From Lentisphaerota bacterium (GTDB lineage: Bacteria > Verrucomicrobiota > Lentisphaeria > Victivallales > Victivallaceae): DNA of 64,000 nucleotides. The stretch covers positions 93,576 through 157,575 of the forward strand of contig JAAEMX010000430.1 of NCBI GenBank assembly GCA_024225035.1. Direction: 5' to 3'. The notes beneath the pieces are model-generated. The model searched no databases and was not told the origin of the DNA. It was given only the letters and a program-made list of their open reading frames with translations. Within the stretch, counting starts at the first letter, position 1; each line of letters starts with the position of its first letter. Shown in pieces: positions 24,444 to 33,710 of this stretch. A program made the position numbers and the translations under genes.

Positions 24444-27400
24444 CTATTTTTGATTGAAAACATGAATTGACTCAGCATTTAAAACCTGATGCGGCAGAGA
24501 CGAAAATTCACTAAAATCATCAAAGGAGCACACGCCATTAACTCCATCCATCTGCCATTTAGAGAATTTCAAATCAGCATCTTTTAAAATTATAGAACCA
24601 CTGTCAGCAATTCTTTCTGAGGTACAGTCAAAAATCAAATCATATCCTAATGAGCCGTTCACTAATAATTTATCTATGTCGTAAATCGCATTTTCTATAA
24701 CTAACGGAGCATTTAATTTTCTCACATTCTGCTTTAAATTCAGCCTGAATATTGGCTTCTTACCTTTAAGCATCAATTTCCCATAAAAGGAACTATTACC
24801 TCCAGACTGATGTTGAGATGATATTTTTCCACTAAGCTTTACCGCATTATTCTGGGCCAAAGTTTTTGCATCCACAGAACCTAAAGTCATATTTCCAAAT
24901 GAAAGTTTATCGACAAAAAACTTACCAGGAAAAACTTTTCTTTCAACGCCATAACATAAGGGAATATCGAGTTCTATCCCCAACATTTTCAGTTCATTTT
25001 TTATATCAAGGCTGCCATGATCACCTCTTATTCTACCGGCAAGTCTATCATTATCTGTACAGCCTTTAAACTCAAAAGTTACAAATGACAGTCCAGTTGT
25101 GCTGTTTTGCATGAAAAGTTTACTAATTTTAACATCAAGTTTATTATCCAGTTCAGACTTGTTTTCTGAGTCTCTTCGTACTGAAAATGCTATTTTATCT
25201 GCAAACATTCCGTGCTTGTTATTTCCCCAGCCAGATTCTGCTGTTTGGCCTTCAAGCTGCATACTTGCCTTTCGAATTCCTTGCTCAAGGCTATTGATAA
25301 CCAGTTTAAACTTTGGTTTGCTGCAGAAAAGGTTCTCTTTATTCAACGTTCCACTTACTGAGGCACCCTCGCCTTCAATTTCAAGTTGTTCCATATGAGA
25401 AATATTTTTACCCTCTGGCTTGAATCTGGAATCAGTTTTCAGTGATAATTCAGATAGTTGTAATTTATTCTTTCCCCTTATCAGCCATGAAGATGGAGCA
25501 TTAACATAAAAGTGCAAGCCACTTATATTGAGCGCCTCAGATTGCATTCCCCCACTTACGGTTACATCAAATGAAGTTGAAATAATTTTACCAAACTCAC
25601 TGTTAAGATCAAGTTTTGCAACTTGAACTGAGTTTATAAATTTGCGAAGCTCGCCAGCTCTCAGATTCTCTTCCTTACTGCTCATATCTCCAGCAGCATC
25701 AATCTTCCATAAATTAAAACTACAGTTGCTCATCAAATCTTTAATATTTTCTATTCTGCTGTTATACTTCGATTTCAGCAACAAGTTATCAGATCCAAAA
25801 TTGAGCGCCAGGCCAACCTCTCCTTTGCTGGTAGCTATATTAAAGTTGTTTTTATGTATTGTAATTTTATCAAAATTCGAACTTATACTACAGTTTGCAA
25901 GTTTAAAATCCTTCGGAATTTCCCCATTCAGCTTCAAATAGGCACTTAAACTTGCTCCTTCAAGAGTATATCTTGTGCCATTATATTTAGACTCAAAGTT
26001 TCCCAATTCTGCTCTTGCAGCACAATTCCAGCGCTTTTTCCTAGCGTCAAAATATGATTCAACCCCAGCTTCCGATGGCCCTAAAACAGAAATACATCCT
26101 TGATTCTGAATTCTAATTCCCTTTAATTTCAATTGAGCAGAGAGTCTATTCAAAACAGCATCTCTAAATTTATCTGTGCCATTCAGATTCGCCCCTGTAA
26201 GCAATAATGTTCCATTGGGATTAGAGAGGAATAGCGTTGGCAATGATAAATTAAACTTGTTTGAAAGCAATCTTATATTACCTTTCAAATCAGGGCCCAA
26301 CTCTAGATTTGAGTTGAATTTCAAATTAGAGCAGGATAAAGCTTCAGTCTGACTGCAGGCTGTAATATTATCGAGTATTCCATCAAGTTTTAACGCCCCA
26401 CTGTTTCCCACTCCGCGCCCAATCATGCGTAAATCACTCAGGCTGCAAAAAGTTTTAAATCCACGAATATCCAGCACAAGGTTATCCTGAATACTCTTTT
26501 TTTTACCAGAAACATCGTCAACAGTAGTAAAATACCAACTGCCTGTTTGCTTATCAACGCGTCCTTTAAAATGCCGGGAAATTGTATTTCTACCCAAAGC
26601 CCTGATATCATACATATTCAAATGTCTAAAATCAGCAAGCTCAAATTCAACCTCTCCTTGAGCCGTAACAGGCATCCTGATAAACGGTGGAAAATTTAAA
26701 GTTACATCACGCAGAAATAAGTTAAATGGTTTACGGCATAAGACTTTCTTTAACCGCATATAAAAAAGATCGCCCGGTACTCGTTCCAGGATAAACTCAA
26801 GAGGTTCTTTCATGCCTGAAGCTCTGAGTCTATTCTGCATTTTAAACCTGCCGTAATTGAATTCAGCATCTTTTGACACACCGTGACACTTAAATCTCAG
26901 GAGTTTGAATTTTTTTAATCCAATGCGCAATGAACCTTCAATTTGAGCGTTTCCATCAAAAACCAGATCCCTGGGTAAAGTCCAGCGACTGAAGTATGAG
27001 AAAAATTCTTTCAACTTATTTAACGCCACGTCCATTTTATATCCGATCTCGACCGCACTGCTGGCCAGATTAAAAACCATATGGGATGATACAGCATTTT
27101 CTTTACGCTTAACCGTAATATCCGCATCAAAGGAAGTCCAATCCTTTTTCAACGGCTTCATTTTCAATGCAAACGGCAGCAAATACCTCTTATCACTTAC
27201 ACTTAAATCCAACATGCCATCAGAAATGCTTATTCTGGCATTAGACAACGCACTGCTTTTTTTATTTGAAGCTTTTCTAAAGTTTTTTCTCAACAACTGT
27301 ATGAACTTCTCAAGATTAACATGGTTTATTTCGACTGTATTTTGACCCGCACGACATTTCAGTTCAACACCGCGCAAATCAATACTATTGATCTTCAGTT

Positions 27401-27698
27401 TGTTTAAGATTAAAAAATTACGCATCTTATAACGAATAATAACAGATTTGACCTTTAAAGCCGGATTCTTTGGATCTCCGATAACCAGTTGCCCAAGGTC
27501 AGCGCCAAACATCCCCACTCGTTTGACTTTGCCGGAAAAACCACGAATACCAGCTTCTTTTGTAAGGCGAGGAAGAACTTTCTGGGAAAAATATCTAGGC
27601 ATATAATATTGAAAAAGGTAAAAATAGACACAAACAAGCAGGATGATGCTCGTTATTATGAGCCCGGTAAGAACTTTGGCTATTTTATTCAATGCCAT
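24444..27698 (-). CDS. AsmA/YdbH-like giant envelope protein, frameshifted near its end
   Basis: 1084 residues before the stop at 24444. One N-terminal membrane helix (about 8-28, VLTGLIITSIILLVCVYFYLF) anchors a very long beta-strand-rich domain outside the inner membrane, the architecture of AsmA/YdbH/TamB-type bridge proteins that move lipids to the outer membrane. Repeated segments of the type VELKCRAGQ, LRASGMKEPLEF and VEFELADF alternate polar and hydrophobic residues throughout. The frame breaks after FNQK but continues in the next frame (23845-24443), giving about 1280 residues in total. An AAGG ribosome site precedes the ATG. Exact subfamily is uncertain; YdbH-like is my best match. 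Confidence 0.7.
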   Translation of the reverse strand: MALNKIAKVLTGLIITSIILLVCVYFYLFQYYMPRYFSQKVLPRLTKEAGIRGFSGKVKRVGMFGADLGQLVIGDPKNPALKVKSVIIRYKMRNFLILNKLKINSIDLRGVELKCRAGQNTVEINHVNLEKFIQLLRKNFRKASNKKSSALSNARISISDGMLDLSVSDKRYLLPFALKMKPLKKDWTSFDADITVKRKENAVSSHMVFNLASSAVEIGYKMDVALNKLKEFFSYFSRWTLPRDLVFDGNAQIEGSLRIGLKKFKLLRFKCHGVSKDAEFNYGRFKMQNRLRASGMKEPLEFILERVPGDLFYMRLKKVLCRKPFNLFLRDVTLNFPPFIRMPVTAQGEVEFELADFRHLNMYDIRALGRNTISRHFKGRVDKQTGSWYFTTVDDVSGKKKSIQDNLVLDIRGFKTFCSLSDLRMIGRGVGNSGALKLDGILDNITACSQTEALSCSNLKFNSNLELGPDLKGNIRLLSNKFNLSLPTLFLSNPNGTLLLTGANLNGTDKFRDAVLNRLSAQLKLKGIRIQNQGCISVLGPSEAGVESYFDARKKRWNCAARAELGNFESKYNGTRYTLEGASLSAYLKLNGEIPKDFKLANCSISSNFDKITIHKNNFNIATSKGEVGLALNFGSDNLLLKSKYNSRIENIKDLMSNCSFNLWKIDAAGDMSSKEENLRAGELRKFINSVQVAKLDLNSEFGKIISTSFDVTVSGGMQSEALNISGLHFYVNAPSSWLIRGKNKLQLSELSLKTDSRFKPEGKNISHMEQLEIEGEGASVSGTLNKENLFCSKPKFKLVINSLEQGIRKASMQLEGQTAESGWGNNKHGMFADKIAFSVRRDSENKSELDNKLDVKISKLFMQNSTTGLSFVTFEFKGCTDNDRLAGRIRGDHGSLDIKNELKMLGIELDIPLCYGVERKVFPGKFFVDKLSFGNMTLGSVDAKTLAQNNAVKLSGKISSQHQSGGNSSFYGKLMLKGKKPIFRLNLKQNVRKLNAPLVIENAIYDIDKLLVNGSLGYDLIFDCTSERIADSGSIILKDADLKFSKWQMDGVNGVCSFDDFSEFSSLPHQVLNAESIHVFNQK

Positions 27699-27828
27699 AC
27701 TTTTGCCTTATAAATTATGTTTCCAGTCGGATAATATACAGCAAATCAGTTGATTTACCATAATCATTTTCAATCTAAATAGTTTTAAGGCACTGCGTTT
27801 ACACTATTATTATATAGTATATAATGCA

Positions 27829-28737
27829 TCATGAATCTTGATATATCAAGCTTTTTCCATTTATTGAATACTCAATAGTTTTAATTTGCTTCCACTCAGA
27901 TGTTGATTCAGCTCGATAAAATAACTGTCCTCCATAGATTCCAAATCTATCTGCAGCAAAATCCTCAACAACCCCAGGCAAAACAACCCAGTCTCCTGCT
28001 TCCTTTAGTATATCTTGATTTTTTAGAGCCAAAACCTCAAGGGAGTCCCTCCACCCTTCAAAGGGTTTTTGAGATGGGCGATTTTCTCTAATTTCAGTCA
28101 AATATTCGGCTTGATATTCACCTGTAAAGGCCTTCACCGGGGCTGAAATTCCAAGCACAGGGCCTGAATCCATATCATCCCCTTCGCCTGTATAAGGCTG
28201 AGCCATAATTACACTGCTGCGTAAATAATAAAAACCTCGCACCAATGCTTCCTCAATCGGAACAGTATGCAGACCGACAAGCACTCGACGCCCTTTTTCC
28301 TCAACAGTAAGGTCTCCAGGGTGAACATTAAGGCATGGGAAATCATTTGTTATATTAGTTAATGGCACAAACCCTGCAAGCACAATAAAGTCTATATTAT
28401 AAGGCTCAACTTCACGGCGCAACTGCTCAGTCCACATTTCACGCAATTCTCTGCCGCGTTCAGTAAAAAGAGTAACTTGCTTTTCACCATGGCGATTATA
28501 AAAGTCTTTTATCCCGAGAGCAATCACCGGCAAGCCAAACATTTTGCCAAGCTCAAAAGCACGGCTGGTTTTCGGCCTGTCAGTAACCAGCACGACTGGC
28601 TGCCAGGAACTATGATCGTCATGGCTTTCCAGAAGTTTTTCAGCATTTGTACCGCTACCGCTTAAAAAAATTGCAACCTTGGGCCTGTCCCCCGCTTTGA
28701 CTGCGGGCAAGAGATTTAATACATTATCTGAATTCAT
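27829..28737 (-). CDS. PurN-like formyltransferase domain protein
   Basis: 302-residue protein whose core (about 20-240) resembles phosphoribosylglycinamide formyltransferase. KVAIFLSGSGTNAEKLL is the phosphate-binding loop, NIDFIVLAGFVPL precedes the catalytic NVHPGDL (Asn and His), and MDSGPVLG supplies the Asp. It is about 100 residues longer than PurN, with inserts after ALGIKDFYNRHG and a C-terminal extension, so it may act on another formyl acceptor; a purine-pathway role is not proven. The ATG at 28737-28735 has a GGAA ribosome site; a longer frame would need TTG at 28809. Single gene, divergent from the gene at 28939. Confidence 0.75.
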   Translation of the reverse strand: MNSDNVLNLLPAVKAGDRPKVAIFLSGSGTNAEKLLESHDDHSSWQPVVLVTDRPKTSRAFELGKMFGLPVIALGIKDFYNRHGEKQVTLFTERGRELREMWTEQLRREVEPYNIDFIVLAGFVPLTNITNDFPCLNVHPGDLTVEEKGRRVLVGLHTVPIEEALVRGFYYLRSSVIMAQPYTGEGDDMDSGPVLGISAPVKAFTGEYQAEYLTEIRENRPSQKPFEGWRDSLEVLALKNQDILKEAGDWVVLPGVVEDFAADRFGIYGGQLFYRAESTSEWKQIKTIEYSINGKSLIYQDS

Positions 28738-28912
28738 ATCTTTTCCGTAAAATTTATAAATTAGCTCTATTAATCTGAAAGCATTTTTTGAATTAGCAAG
28801 TTTTTTCAAAGAAAATCTAACGAAGTTAATTTGTATTTATGCCGTCGCAAATATAATATAACTTAAGTTGCAGATGAAGTTATCTGCCCTTGGCTAATAA
28901 ATACGAAATCAT

Positions 28913-28921
28913 TGATATAAT
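28913..28921 (+). promoter_or_regulatory. Extended -10 promoter element
   Basis: TGATATAAT at 28913-28921 has the extended -10 form, 17 bases before the ATG at 28939, implying a very short leader. No good -35 box was found at the right distance, so this is tentative. Confidence 0.3.
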
Positions 28922-28938
28922 ACAGAGAGGGTCCTAAC

Positions 28939-29673
28939 ATGAGATATGCTAACCTGATCAAAAGAACGTTTATTTTTGTTGTACTAACCGGAGCGGCAAT
29001 CACTTCATTTGCAGAGCGTTGGGATTGGGCCACACCTTATCGTGGACCTAAACAGGACATTATTAATCTTGTCATTACCTCTAACTACAAAAAGCCTCTA
29101 TTGATGGCTCAATTGATCCAATACGAAACACGCCAGCCTTACATTCTGCTTCCGGTCAGAAAAGACAGCGGCATTTATTTCTGTCCGGTAAATAATAAAA
29201 AACCGGCTTTGGAAGTAAAAAAAGAGAATTTAGCCAGATTTATCAAATTTCTGAATCCTAAACGTATCATTGTACTTGGTGACGAAACTTATGTTCCTGA
29301 AAAATTCTTAAAAGGCATTGATAAAAATATTCCTACAGTAACAATTTCAGGTGATGACTGGGATCGTGCTGCTGTAACCTTGACCAATCTTCTTGGTATC
29401 ACAAATCTTAAATATGACTTTGCCCGTTTGAGCAAAAAATTAGAGAACGGTACTCTTTACAGACCAAGCAAAAGAAAAGCTGCAGTAATGCCCAAGAGCA
29501 AAGATGATTTGGTAATTGAAGCTTCACCTGCAGAAAAGGCTGAAGCTTCTAAGGATGTAAAAGATGATGTAAAAACTGAAGTTCCTAAAGCAGGGAAAGA
29601 TTCAGGAATGCCTAAAGAACCGGAAGTAGCATTACCTGCCGGTTCAGCTCCGCAACTTATCAAAGCAAACTAA
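28939..29673 (+). CDS. Exported protein of unknown function, Lys/Pro/Ala-rich tail
   Basis: 244 residues. The N-terminus has a signal peptide (about 1-25, IFVVLTGAAITSFA before ERWDW). A globular domain follows (about 30-165), with an alternating strand-helix pattern (DIINLVITSNYKKPLLMAQL, RIIVLGDETYVP, PTVTISGDDWDRAA) suggesting a Rossmann-like or cell-wall-binding-repeat-2-like fold; I recognise no family. Residues about 180-235 are a low-complexity charged Lys/Glu/Pro/Ala tail. A GAGAGGG ribosome site precedes the ATG. The ABC-2 permease gene begins 14 bases later, so they are probably one operon. Confidence 0.6.
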   Translation: MRYANLIKRTFIFVVLTGAAITSFAERWDWATPYRGPKQDIINLVITSNYKKPLLMAQLIQYETRQPYILLPVRKDSGIYFCPVNNKKPALEVKKENLARFIKFLNPKRIIVLGDETYVPEKFLKGIDKNIPTVTISGDDWDRAAVTLTNLLGITNLKYDFARLSKKLENGTLYRPSKRKAAVMPKSKDDLVIEASPAEKAEASKDVKDDVKTEVPKAGKDSGMPKEPEVALPAGSAPQLIKAN

Positions 29674-29687
29674 GTAGAAGTTTTTAT

Positions 29688-30644
29688 ATGCTAAATTTTT
29701 ACAAGATCGCAAAAAACACCTTTATTGAGTCTATTCGTGAACCAATTTTTTTCCTGTTACTACTGACAGCTTTAGTACTGATAGGTAACTTCCCTTTCAT
29801 GACTATGTTTGTCTTTTTTGACCAAGTCAAGCTGGTTGTTGACAGTTCAATGGCAACAACCTTGCTATTTGGTTTGTTTGTCGCAGTTTTAAGCTCCAGC
29901 CATACAGTTTCCCGTGAAATGCGGAACGGAACTGTGCTGCTGCTTATGTCAAAGCCTGTCACCCGCCTTAGCTTTATTACTGCAAAAATTGCAGGAATCA
30001 TGGCCGCAGTCATTTTATTTGTTTTTATCTGCAACGCAGCATCTTTTGCCTCTGTCTACATAGCTGTGGACCAGTTTAATCTTGACAAAGGCATATATTA
30101 TGCATTTTTTGCAATCATAATTGCCGGTGCAGTTATAGGCATGGTTGCCAATTTCCTGTATAACAAACCATTCCCTTCAGTAGCAACTACATCTCTTGCC
30201 ATAATGATTCCACTGCTGACTATATTCTGTTCTGTATTCAAGCCAGTGCCTGAGCTGGACATGCATTCATACCTGTATGCAATGCTTCTGCTGTTCTTTT
30301 CAGTATCAACCATGGCAGCTATCACTGTTGTATTTGCAACCAGGCTTGAAGTTGTTGCCAACTTGACGCTTTCATCATGTATTTTCTTTATTGGATTAAT
30401 TTCTAATTATCTTTTTATGCGTGATACCGGGTCTGAGGTATTGAATTTTATTCTCCGAATCTTCTACGCAATTCTGCCAAACTGGCAGTTTTTCTGGCTG
30501 GCTGACGCGTTGGCAAGTAAACAACATATCCCGTTCAGCTACATCGCGTGGTCATTTGTTTATGTAGTACTGTATGTTTTTTTCTGCACCATCTGGGCAG
30601 TTGGTATCTTCAAAAACAAAGAGATTGCCAGCGATACTCGATAA
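29688..30644 (+). CDS. ABC-2 type transporter permease
   Basis: 318-residue inner-membrane permease with about seven hydrophobic segments. The cytoplasmic N-terminal start (NFYKIAKNTFIESIREPIF) and the EMRNGTVLLLMSKPVTRLSFITAK segment (about 85-105) are typical of ABC-2/NosY-like permeases. No ATPase gene is adjacent in the window, so the partner must be encoded elsewhere. The substrate is unknown; linkage to an exported protein gene 14 bases upstream hints at an envelope or secretion role. It ends at a strong inverted repeat. Confidence 0.85.
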   Translation: MLNFYKIAKNTFIESIREPIFFLLLLTALVLIGNFPFMTMFVFFDQVKLVVDSSMATTLLFGLFVAVLSSSHTVSREMRNGTVLLLMSKPVTRLSFITAKIAGIMAAVILFVFICNAASFASVYIAVDQFNLDKGIYYAFFAIIIAGAVIGMVANFLYNKPFPSVATTSLAIMIPLLTIFCSVFKPVPELDMHSYLYAMLLLFFSVSTMAAITVVFATRLEVVANLTLSSCIFFIGLISNYLFMRDTGSEVLNFILRIFYAILPNWQFFWLADALASKQHIPFSYIAWSFVYVVLYVFFCTIWAVGIFKNKEIASDTR

Positions 30645-30659
30645 GTCAGTTGCATTAAT

Positions 30660-30696
30660 ACTGTTTTAACCACTTTTAAAAAGAGGTTAAAACAGT
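30660..30696. terminator. Hairpin between convergent genes
   Basis: Perfect 12-base arms ACTGTTTTAACC (30660-30671) and GGTTAAAACAGT (30685-30696) with a 13-base loop, placed exactly between the permease stop (30644) and the hydrolase stop (30710). It has no clean T tail on either strand and is AU-rich, so it probably acts as a bidirectional terminator or 3' stabiliser. Confidence 0.6.
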
Positions 30697-30709
30697 AAAG
30701 GGAAAGCAT

Positions 30710-32179
30710 TTAGTTTTTCTTATCAGGCAGTGCCGCAAGAATTAACCTTACAAAATGATTTTCATCCCAGCTATTCTCTTTTTCCTGTCCAAGGCGCACT
30801 ATAATTAACCGTCTTGAAGGAATTATCATCAAGTATTGACCGTAGTGCCCCCATGCAATAATGGCATCATTCGGAACATCATTCATCCAGTTTTCATTTT
30901 TATCATTTTTCTTATTTATCCACCAATGCATTCCATAACTCATTCCTAGCGGATCGTTTGTTATTGTACTTGAGTGGTAACTCAACGTTGGCTTGATTGT
31001 CCTTTTGATCCAACCTTCAGGAATTAAGCGGTGCCCATTCAAAACTCCGTCATTAAGAACAAACTGCCCCAGGCGTGCCCAGTCACGTGCTGTAGCATAA
31101 AAGTAAGTTGCGCCAATCCACGTCCCGCTAGCATCAAATTCCAATTGTGCATCACTAATACCTAAAGGCAATAGAAAATCATTCCATAAAAAGTTAACAT
31201 AGTCCCGATCGCTGCTAAAGCTTCTTCGAAGCAACAGACTAAGAATATTGCTAGTTCCTGACGAATAATAAAAATGTGCGGGAGGGTTGTCCTCAGTTCG
31301 TTTAAAAGAAGCTGCATAGTTGCCCATATCAGGCTTACGGCAAAGCATAGTAACTACATCTGAGGTTAATGTATATGGCTCATACCACCTGAGCCCGCTT
31401 TCCATACGCAATAGTTGTTCAAGGCTGATTGAATTACGCTTGTCATTACTCCAAACAGGAAATAGTCCTGTAGCATTCAGCGACATAGCCCCCTGATAAA
31501 CTCGCCTTCCTATAGCAAGGTTAAGCACACTTTTAGCCATCGACCAGCTGATAAACAAAGATTTACGCGAAAACCCCGGAGCATATTGCTCTGCAATAAC
31601 CTGGTTCTTCCACATTACCAAAACCGCCCTTGTACAAACCAGTTTTTTCGCGCTTAAAGATCCCTCAAATGCATAGGTTAATACTTTCTTTAATTTAGAT
31701 TTATCAACTCCAACAGGCACTTTATGATCATTTTTAAAAGGGTAGCAACTCCGATTTTCGGCACTAGATAAATGCAGCTCAGGCTTCGGAAAAGATTTTA
31801 TCTTGTTCTCATATCCAGGAAAAATCAAGACTGCGCCCAATGGAGGCCTGTAAATAGCTTTATTGGGAAACAGCCCAAATACTGACGCTCTGACAGCTCC
31901 AGTCTCAGGATTCCATTTCAAAGATACAAGCTTGAAAAGTTTATTTTCCTCAATCAATTCAGCCTTTACCTGACTCAGTGATTGACCTGTTATATTTATT
32001 AAAGAACATGCTTGTTTTGCAGCCCAGCCTGTCATACGATACCCTGGGTAACTTGCAATAAAATAAATTATTATTACCGCACAAACCAGAATGCTTGCAT
32101 AAATTAATCTACGAATAAGTCTTTCATATATGAAATCTTTTTTAAAATTCATTTCTACCATGATGGTTTTCAAGGCCAT
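30710..32179 (-). CDS. Serine hydrolase of the beta-lactamase/penicillin-binding class C fold
   Basis: 489 residues. An N-terminal membrane helix (about 26-44, YASILVCAVIIIYFIA) anchors an external hydrolase domain. The catalytic SxxK is in SWSMAKSVLNLA (about 213-224), the YxS/N motif in FYYSSGTSN (about 307-315), and the AWGHYGQYLMIIP segment holds the third HxG-like motif. Class C-like members include esterases, D-amino-acid peptidases and 6-aminohexanoate hydrolases, so an antibiotic-resistance role should not be assumed. Start is uncertain between Met1, Met7 and Met10; none has a strong ribosome site. Single gene. Confidence 0.82.
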   Translation of the reverse strand: MALKTIMVEMNFKKDFIYERLIRRLIYASILVCAVIIIYFIASYPGYRMTGWAAKQACSLINITGQSLSQVKAELIEENKLFKLVSLKWNPETGAVRASVFGLFPNKAIYRPPLGAVLIFPGYENKIKSFPKPELHLSSAENRSCYPFKNDHKVPVGVDKSKLKKVLTYAFEGSLSAKKLVCTRAVLVMWKNQVIAEQYAPGFSRKSLFISWSMAKSVLNLAIGRRVYQGAMSLNATGLFPVWSNDKRNSISLEQLLRMESGLRWYEPYTLTSDVVTMLCRKPDMGNYAASFKRTEDNPPAHFYYSSGTSNILSLLLRRSFSSDRDYVNFLWNDFLLPLGISDAQLEFDASGTWIGATYFYATARDWARLGQFVLNDGVLNGHRLIPEGWIKRTIKPTLSYHSSTITNDPLGMSYGMHWWINKKNDKNENWMNDVPNDAIIAWGHYGQYLMIIPSRRLIIVRLGQEKENSWDENHFVRLILAALPDKKN

Positions 32180-32424
32180 TCTGCATTAGTTACATCAACA
32201 CAAAATACCTTAAGCACCTTTTTGTAACATCAGGTTGAAGATTATAAATACGCAATTATTTTGAGCCTTTTGAAAGGCTGTAAAGAATTAGACTGACCCA
32301 TAAAATTAAATGTTCGAGTCCGTGTAGCTATGAAATAACTACAGATTTATTATCGTGAGAAATAGGTTAGAGAACACTGATTCTAAGAAGTAAAAAATAT
32401 TAGTTTCGAAAATAAAATGACAAA

Positions 32425-32452
32425 TGCTGCTTATAACAACTGATAAGCAGCA
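32425..32452 (-). terminator. Terminator of the lepA-lepB operon
   Basis: Perfect 10-base arms TGCTGCTTAT (32425-32434) and ATAAGCAGCA (32443-32452), 8-base loop, 24 bases after the lepB stop at 32476. On the minus strand it is followed by TTTGTCATTTTATTTT. The rest of the 296-base gap up to 32180 is AT-rich and empty. Confidence 0.8.
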
Positions 32453-32475
32453 CTGATAAATACCGAAAGAAAAAC

Positions 32476-33696
32476 TTATTGCAATCTCATTGCAGGATAA
32501 GTAAAAAATTCAGGGCTTTTAGTAGCAATATCCAGCGGTGTTTTGCTGTCAGGAATTCCCCAGCGCCTTGAAAGTGGCCAGAAAACAAAGAAAGCTTTCC
32601 CAACAATATTCTTGCGCGGGACAAAACCCCAGACACGACTGTCAGAACTGAAATATGAATTATCCCCCATCATGAAGTAACAGTCTTTAGGCACTCTAAC
32701 TTCATCTTCCGGAGCTCCCAGATATTCTCCCGGGGAACCTCCAACAATATTCAAATGCCCGGCATAGCCCCCCTTGCCGCTGTAAAGCTTCTTAAACTTA
32801 TCTGAGAAAGCAACTATCGGCTTGAAACTATCAGCGCCTTCAGGCTTCACAAAAAGCTTGTTATTAATAATTCTAAGTGTGTCTCCAGGCATTCCGACAA
32901 GGCGTTTAATATAATAATAACCTTTTTTAGCTAACGGCTCGCCGTCATGCATGATGCCTTCAGTGTTAAATACAACGATATCGCCACGATTCAAACCCAT
33001 TATCTGGATAGAAAAGCGATCAACAAACAAATGATCTCCACTGGAAAGCCAGCCATTACAGAGCTCCTGCCCTGTTTTGTATTCCTGAGACTGGTTTAAA
33101 CCTGTATAAGAAATCACCTTAGGTATCTCCCCCGGTAAAGTATAGCCAACATCACCAATATTGAAAGCCGTTTTTGTAAAAAACAAACCTGAGGTGAACT
33201 GTCGAACAGAATCAGTGTTTAAATAACCACCCTGCTTTATTTTTAACTCTGCTCTGCTGGAGCCAAATAAAAATTCATTAACCATTGACGGCATATAATT
33301 GAGCAGTTTATTTGAGCAACCATCTTTCTGCATATAATGAATACCGAAAAGAGTGGGCTGCATACTACTCGTAGGAATTTTAAACGGCTGCAAAAATAAA
33401 CCACGAATACCAAAAGCGACCGCGACCGCGACCGCGACTATATCTGCATATTCTCTGATAAGCGCAAAACCTTTAGGCGGATATGCACGCTTAAAGCGTT
33501 CATTTCCACTTTTCAATAGCTCTTTAACCTGCTCCGGATTCTCAATGTTCGCAGTAACGACCTCTGATTTAATAGCTCGCAGATCATCCTGTTGTTTTTT
33601 AGTCAGAACATCATCATCTGCATGCAACACATAACCAACCTGGTCACCAAGCTTTTTGAGCTCTTTTTTAAGTTTACGCTTTTTGAAATTAAACAT
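32476..33696 (-). CDS. lepB: Signal peptidase I with large periplasmic insert
   Basis: Leader peptidase of 406 residues that cleaves Sec and Tat signal peptides. One membrane segment lies at about 75-100 (ADIVAVAVAVAFGIRGLFLQPF). The catalytic Ser is in KIPTSSMQPTLFG (about 110-122), the general-base Lys in YYIKRLVGMPGDTL (about 258-271), and box E in MMGDNSYFSSDSRVWG (about 345-360). About 100 residues are inserted between the Ser and Lys boxes, unlike short Gram-positive enzymes. It starts 14 bases after lepA, a widespread gene pair. A hexanucleotide repeat encodes the Val-Ala run in the membrane helix. Confidence 0.95.
   Translation of the reverse strand: MFNFKKRKLKKELKKLGDQVGYVLHADDDVLTKKQQDDLRAIKSEVVTANIENPEQVKELLKSGNERFKRAYPPKGFALIREYADIVAVAVAVAFGIRGLFLQPFKIPTSSMQPTLFGIHYMQKDGCSNKLLNYMPSMVNEFLFGSSRAELKIKQGGYLNTDSVRQFTSGLFFTKTAFNIGDVGYTLPGEIPKVISYTGLNQSQEYKTGQELCNGWLSSGDHLFVDRFSIQIMGLNRGDIVVFNTEGIMHDGEPLAKKGYYYIKRLVGMPGDTLRIINNKLFVKPEGADSFKPIVAFSDKFKKLYSGKGGYAGHLNIVGGSPGEYLGAPEDEVRVPKDCYFMMGDNSYFSSDSRVWGFVPRKNIVGKAFFVFWPLSRRWGIPDSKTPLDIATKSPEFFTYPAMRLQ
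33416..33438. repeat. GCGACC hexanucleotide microsatellite inside lepB
   Basis: Three full and one partial copy (23 bases) of GCGACC in the plus strand, encoding alternating Val-Ala on the minus strand within the LepB membrane helix. Unit gain or loss would keep the frame and lengthen or shorten the helix by two residues. Confidence 0.85.
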
Positions 33697-33710
33697 AATA
33701 GTATTTCCGG

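Noticed and set aside
24444..24455. Programmed -1 frameshift in the AsmA-like gene
   Set aside because: The site TCAAAAAT is not an X XXY YYZ slippery heptamer and no downstream pseudoknot is evident; a homopolymer length error or mutation is simpler.
27809..27825. 17-base perfect palindrome ATTATATA-G-TATATAAT
   Set aside because: Pure A/T sequence in an AT-rich gap, so it can arise by chance; no partner copies seen.
32312..32321. GTTCGAGTCC, like a tRNA T-loop
   Set aside because: The flanking bases do not form the 5-bp T-stem, and no acceptor, D or anticodon arm can be folded around it.
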